This document shows positions 60,115 to 64,000 of a stretch of DNA of 64,000 bases, piece after piece. The notes beneath the pieces are model-generated. The model was not told the origin of the DNA, searched no databases, and saw only the letters and a program-made list of their open reading frames with translations. Positions within the stretch are counted from its first letter, which is position 1. Each line of letters begins with the position of its first letter. A program made the translations under genes and the position numbers. Source of the DNA: Butyriboletus loyo (Eukaryota; Basidiomycota; Agaricomycetes; Boletales; Boletaceae); the NCBI GenBank assembly GCA_038093515.1, contig JBBPSI010000022.1, positions 124,001 to 188,000 on the forward strand. The letters are read 5' to 3'.

Positions 60115-63100
60115 ATGCCAAACCATCTTACCGTCCCCTTCAAAAAAACTTATCCCGCTCACGTCCGCAACCGCGTACGCGACTACTTGCACAATCACTC
60201 GCAGGACCATCCAGATCGATACAAGCACGACGTCGCCTTCTGGGAGGATCTCCGTGCACCGTGCATCGCGCACGACGTCCGCATTGACACCGTCAACGCC
60301 TTCCTCAGGTCCGTTCCGCCCGTCCCTCCAAAAATCCGTCTGACCTCCTCTAGCTATCACGCCCAGCTCGTGTTCGTCCTCATAAAGTTCCCCTCAGATG
60401 TTCGTGCCACCCGCTCTCCGTGACCCACTCTGATCCATCGCAAACTAGATCGGCCTCGAGTTTTCTTATGCCCATGTCTTTGCCCCATCGTCTTCCGTCC
60501 CCGTCACACTCCGCAGCATCACCTTCGAAAGGGCTGCGACTCTGTTCAACTTGGCCGCCCTTTACTCTCAATTCGCCGCCTCTGAAGACAGGTCCAGTCA
60601 AGACGGTCTAAAGCGGGCGACTCTCCATTACCAGGTCCGTCACGAATGGCTCACTCTTCTCATCGTCCAGTCACAACCTTGACTCCAGAACGCCGCTGGA
60701 ACATTCGCTTTCCTTCGCACTTCGGCACTGCCAAAACTCAGCATCCCGCCCGACGCAGAAGAAACTCCGCTCGATCTAACTGCATCTTTCATCCGCGGCT
60801 TGGAATTCCTCATGCTTGCCCAGGCGCAGGAGTGTGCCTGGCAACGCGCAGTCGCAGGTGCGCGACGTGTTTCATCTTGATAAAACTCGGTCAGTCTTCA
60901 TCCGTCTCGTGGCAGATCATTACAAGAATAGCCTTGTCGCCAAGTTGGCAGCCGGAGTTGCATCGCTGTACACCACTTCCTTGGACTCCTTTCGATCCGC
61001 TTTGCCTCAAGTCTGTGAAAGGCTACCATCGGTAAGGTCGCAGATTTCTCACTACTTAGCTTATCATGCTCATCCTATCTTAAGACCTGGATTCCCCACC
61101 TAGAAACAAAGCAGTCCCATTTTCGTGCAGCAGCTCAGTACAGAAAGTGCATAGACGATCTCGAGGCTAACAAGTTCGCATCGATTCGTTCTCATGACGA
61201 TAACTTAATCTTCTTGCAGCTATGGCGATGAGCTCCGGCGACTGATTGACGCAGAGGCTGAAGCGAGACAAGGATACAGCTCGGCCAAACGAAGCGCCAT
61301 CTCTCCTGCAGTCGTACAGGATATCAAGGTATTGTATTTTTGCCAAATCGAACCTTGTTTATCCCGACATTGGTCAAGTCCCTGTTAGATGTCTTGCAGA
61401 AAAATCTTGCACGGGCCGAGCGAGACAATGATCTTATTTACCACAAAGACATCCCTCCGCCTTCTGCCATCACGCCAATCCAAGATGTCATCGTTGTCCA
61501 GAACAACCTCCTCTCTGGCTTGTCCGATCCGAAAAGTGTGGTGGGTAGCGATCACGTCCTTTTCGGAGAGTTGCTCAGCTGGGGAGCTAGAGAAGCCGTT
61601 AGTACGTTCATATTAGCTGTCACCAAGTCTCAGTGATCGATCTGCTCCTCAGATATCTACAACGATAACAAGCAGACCCTTATCAAAGAAAGGATAACCG
61701 ACTTTGCACAAGAGCTTAATAATGAACTCGACCAGTTCGTGCCCACCTCTCCGCTCGTGTCCCTTTACTCACCGTACTACAGAACTTTACGTTCTCTCAA
61801 CCTTCCGTTTTCAATCGAAGCACTGGAACAACCCATTGGACTTCCTCCAAGTTTCTTGAAGAAAGCCGAAGAAGTTCGATCTGAACAAGGTCCCGAGCGC
61901 ATCGAGACTTACCTGGAAGATGTTGAGCTCTTAGCTCGGCGGGCCATGGCAGTACTGGACGAAGTTTGGTGATAAGCATTTCTCGCTGTGGCACTGTATA
62001 CTCAGCGTCACCTCCAGGCGATGGATGTGTTGGATAATGAAGCATCCGAGGACGAAGCAGCGCGGAAAGAAGTCCCGATGAAAAGACTACCCTCACATGA
62101 AGCCAACCGAGAACTCGTCCAGAAACAAGAGAGATACAGGAGCATTCTCGTAGAAGCTGCCGGCAGTGACGAAGTCGTTCGCCAAAAATGGAGGCAATGG
62201 GAAAACCCTATTTCGCAGCTGGCGTTAGACGAGGTAGAGGTGTGTTCGTTGAATCATCGAGCTGCACTCATGGTAGCCTAGGACGAGTTGGAAAATCTTG
62301 TGCCCTCTTCTACCATATCGACGGTTGGAAAGAAGCAGGCTGCGGGCAGTCAAACTCGAGTCCATGCTCGTGCTCTGCGGGGTCTCTTGGAATCACTTGA
62401 TGACGTCCGTCACAGTCGTGACGAACTCGTTTCCAGGGGCCAACGGCGCGGGGAGGTCGATGATATCAGACCCCGTATCATGACAGTCGCTGGGAAATTG
62501 AACCGTGATGCTGAGATCACTCCTGCGATGTTCACCGATGTTTCAGACGAAGAACTTGCCAAATATGACAAATTCATTCAGGGTCTTGTGGAGGGACAGA
62601 AGAAACAAGAAGGACTGCTGGAAGCCATCAAGGTTCGTCTTGTCACCACATCATCTACTCACATGTCACATCATTTTCTAGTCCACAAACGAGAAATTCC
62701 TAGCCTCCCGGAAGGAGGATACTTCTGTCAAAGAGCGTGAACAAGCACTACAGAATCTCGACCTTGCCTATGCAAAATATCGCGAAATCACGCGCAATTT
62801 AGAGGAAGGGAACAAGGTAAGTTCTACATATTGTCTGTCCGACAAACCACAGCTTTTAACGTGGAACAGTTCTACAACGACATGACCAACATCCTGACGC
62901 GGTTCAAGGAAGCATGCCGGGTTTGGAGCAACGCACGTAGTCAAGAAGCACAGTAAGTAGACGTCTTTGCCACCTTCCGCTCTTGTCCGACGCAACTTTG
63001 ATAGGTCGTTTTACCGCAGGTTCTCCTCAATGTCTATACAAGAGGCGAACGTCGTCGAGCAAGCCAGCGCAGAAGAACCATCGACACCTTCTAAAACACC

Positions 63101-63197
63101 ACGTCGCCAGAAGCGAATCGCAAATTTACCTTCCTTGTCCTCTGAAGAGTGGCAGACAGAAGACCTGCCTCCGCCACCGAGTTCAAAGGGTCGGTGA
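60115..63197 (+). CDS. palA: BRO1-domain protein PalA/Rim20
   Basis: ALIX-family scaffold that couples ESCRT-III to the pH-response pathway (processing of PacC/Rim101). It starts MPNHLTVPFKKTYPAHVRNR, a start typical of PalA/Rim20 rather than vacuolar Bro1. The BRO1 domain shows YHAQLVFVLIKFPSDIGLEF, ERAATLFNLAALYSQFA, GLEFLMLAQAQECAWQRAV and YGDELRRLIDAEAEARQGY. The V domain has LLSGLSDPKSVVGSDHVLFG, FSIEALEQPIGLPPSFLKKA and RIETYLEDVELLARRAMAVL. It ends in a coiled part (FYNDMTNILTRFKEACRVWS) and a Ser/Pro tail EDLPPPPSSKGR. About a dozen introns. Confidence 0.88.
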
Positions 63198-64000
63198 ACA
63201 TGACGACGTTGGGGAGACAGACAGATGTGTCCGATGGTAGTTTCCAGCGCACGCATGGTAGCATACAACGTAATCAATAGTTCTCAGTAAATGTAAGAGA
63301 CTAGCGTGATTGAAAGGTCGAGTTGAGCATGTTTGGCCGTAGATCTAATAAGGGTCGTTCTCATGAACATGGGAGGGGCTGGTGAACGTCATAAATGAAC
63401 GCAGTAACGAATATGATCCTGAAGTCCATGGTATAAACGGAAGCAGGCAAATGAGAGCCGGCTCCACTGGAGCTTACCCTCCCGAAGGTTATAGTAAGGT
63501 TCTCTTCGAGCTTGACCAGCAGGGAGGAAAACGTGTAGCGAGCACCGTCCCGGCGTTGGCATCGCGAAAGGAAGTGCATAATACACACATAAACCGTCAG
63601 CTCGGTTTGACGACAGTGACATCAGTTTGCAGCATTGTCAGCTGCACTTTCGCACTGAAAATTTCCGTCGTAACCGACGCATTTCACACACCACGATTGG
63701 ATAGGATCGGGGGGAAAATAACGGACAGCATGACCTTCATCTAACGCACGGTGAACCTCCGGGGCTGCGTGGAATTTCTCGTTCGAAGGGAGCGCATCTT
63801 GGAACTCGGCAGCGGTGAGGTTTCTAGTACGTCTCTTTTGAAGGACGATTTTTGCCCGGATGTCTACCATCCCCCATCCTTGCGTTGAGACCGTGATGGT
63901 CCACGTCTGCTTAACCTGACTGAGGAAAAGACGCCAAAGGTGAGGTGAAAAGGACCACGGCTGGGAGACTAGGTATTTACCTTTGGTGCTTGAGATTTCC
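63198..64000 (-). CDS. partial unidentified gene at right edge
   Basis: On the minus strand an exon ending at a donor near 63981 joins, after a GT..AG intron of about 60 nt, a frame reading QTWTITVSTQGWGMVDIRAK, RRTRNLTAAEFQDALPS and NEKFHAAPE. A later open frame near 63560-63470 (MHFLSRCQRRDGARYTF, LVKLEENLTITFGR) may be another exon. No family recognised. The 5' end lies beyond the window. The first 150 bp after palA (63198-63350) show no coding sign. Confidence 0.35.

Overview
The window is from a filamentous basidiomycete, most likely an Agaricomycete. Nearly every gene is split by many introns of about 45-65 nt with GT..AG ends, gene density is about one per 2.5 kb, and the gene types fit this group: a Git3-like seven-helix receptor, a CIA30 complex I assembly factor, P450s with N-terminal anchors, an Hst3/4-type sirtuin, an Xfp phosphoketolase with an acetate kinase, and PalA/Rim20. 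Outer CDS limits are usually exact at start and stop codons. Exon joins were read by hand from splice signals and family resemblance.

Layout. 1-1.1 kb: 3' part of DNA polymerase eta, cut by the left edge, followed by a short-palindrome repeat patch. 1.9-9.6 kb: GPCR, CIA30 protein, Ras (minus), a decayed aldo-keto reductase (minus) and an Lsb1/Pin3-like SH3 protein. 9.8-10.8 kb: DsbA/FrnE-like oxidoreductase. 10.8-13.5 kb: no confident gene; a C-rich minisatellite lies at 12.1-12.7 kb. 13.5-15.7 kb: a P450. 16.5-19.8 kb: a small unknown protein (minus) divergent from an Hst3/4 sirtuin, then the proteasome/TREX-2 peptide Sem1/Dss1. 20-24.9 kb: two MFS transporters (minus), the second a Git1-type glycerophosphodiester/phosphate permease. 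25.3-26.5 kb: weak ORFs. 27-29.5 kb: plasma-membrane casein kinase I. 30-30.7 kb: a small probable mitochondrial protein (minus). 30.7-33.1 kb: gene-poor. 33.2-35.3 kb: a second P450. 35.3-38.1 kb: gene desert. 38.1-39.6 kb: acetate kinase. 40.5-44.5 kb: two related P-loop GTPases in tandem (minus), one with a very long coiled coil. 45.2-46.3 kb: C-5 sterol desaturase (Erg3). 47.3-48.8 kb: Rae1/Gle2. 49-50.5 kb: SDR (minus). 50.7 kb: tRNA-Arg(CCG). 50.9-53.9 kb: phosphoketolase (minus). 54.3-56.7 kb: membrane-anchored aspartic peptidase (minus). 57.1-59.9 kb: IQGAP-type RasGAP (minus), divergent from PalA/Rim20 at 60.1-63.2 kb. The right edge holds an unidentified partial minus-strand gene.

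How genes relate. Phosphoketolase makes acetyl-phosphate, which acetate kinase turns into acetate and ATP; both enzymes of this fungal bypass lie within 16 kb. Ras and a RasGAP of the Gap1/Sar1 type are both present, about 50 kb apart, so a switch and its likely off-regulator share one region. The rest is ordinary housekeeping plus lineage-variable genes (P450s, transporters, GTPases). The best candidate for something little described is the GTPase pair, whose two members appear to use different membrane-attachment devices.
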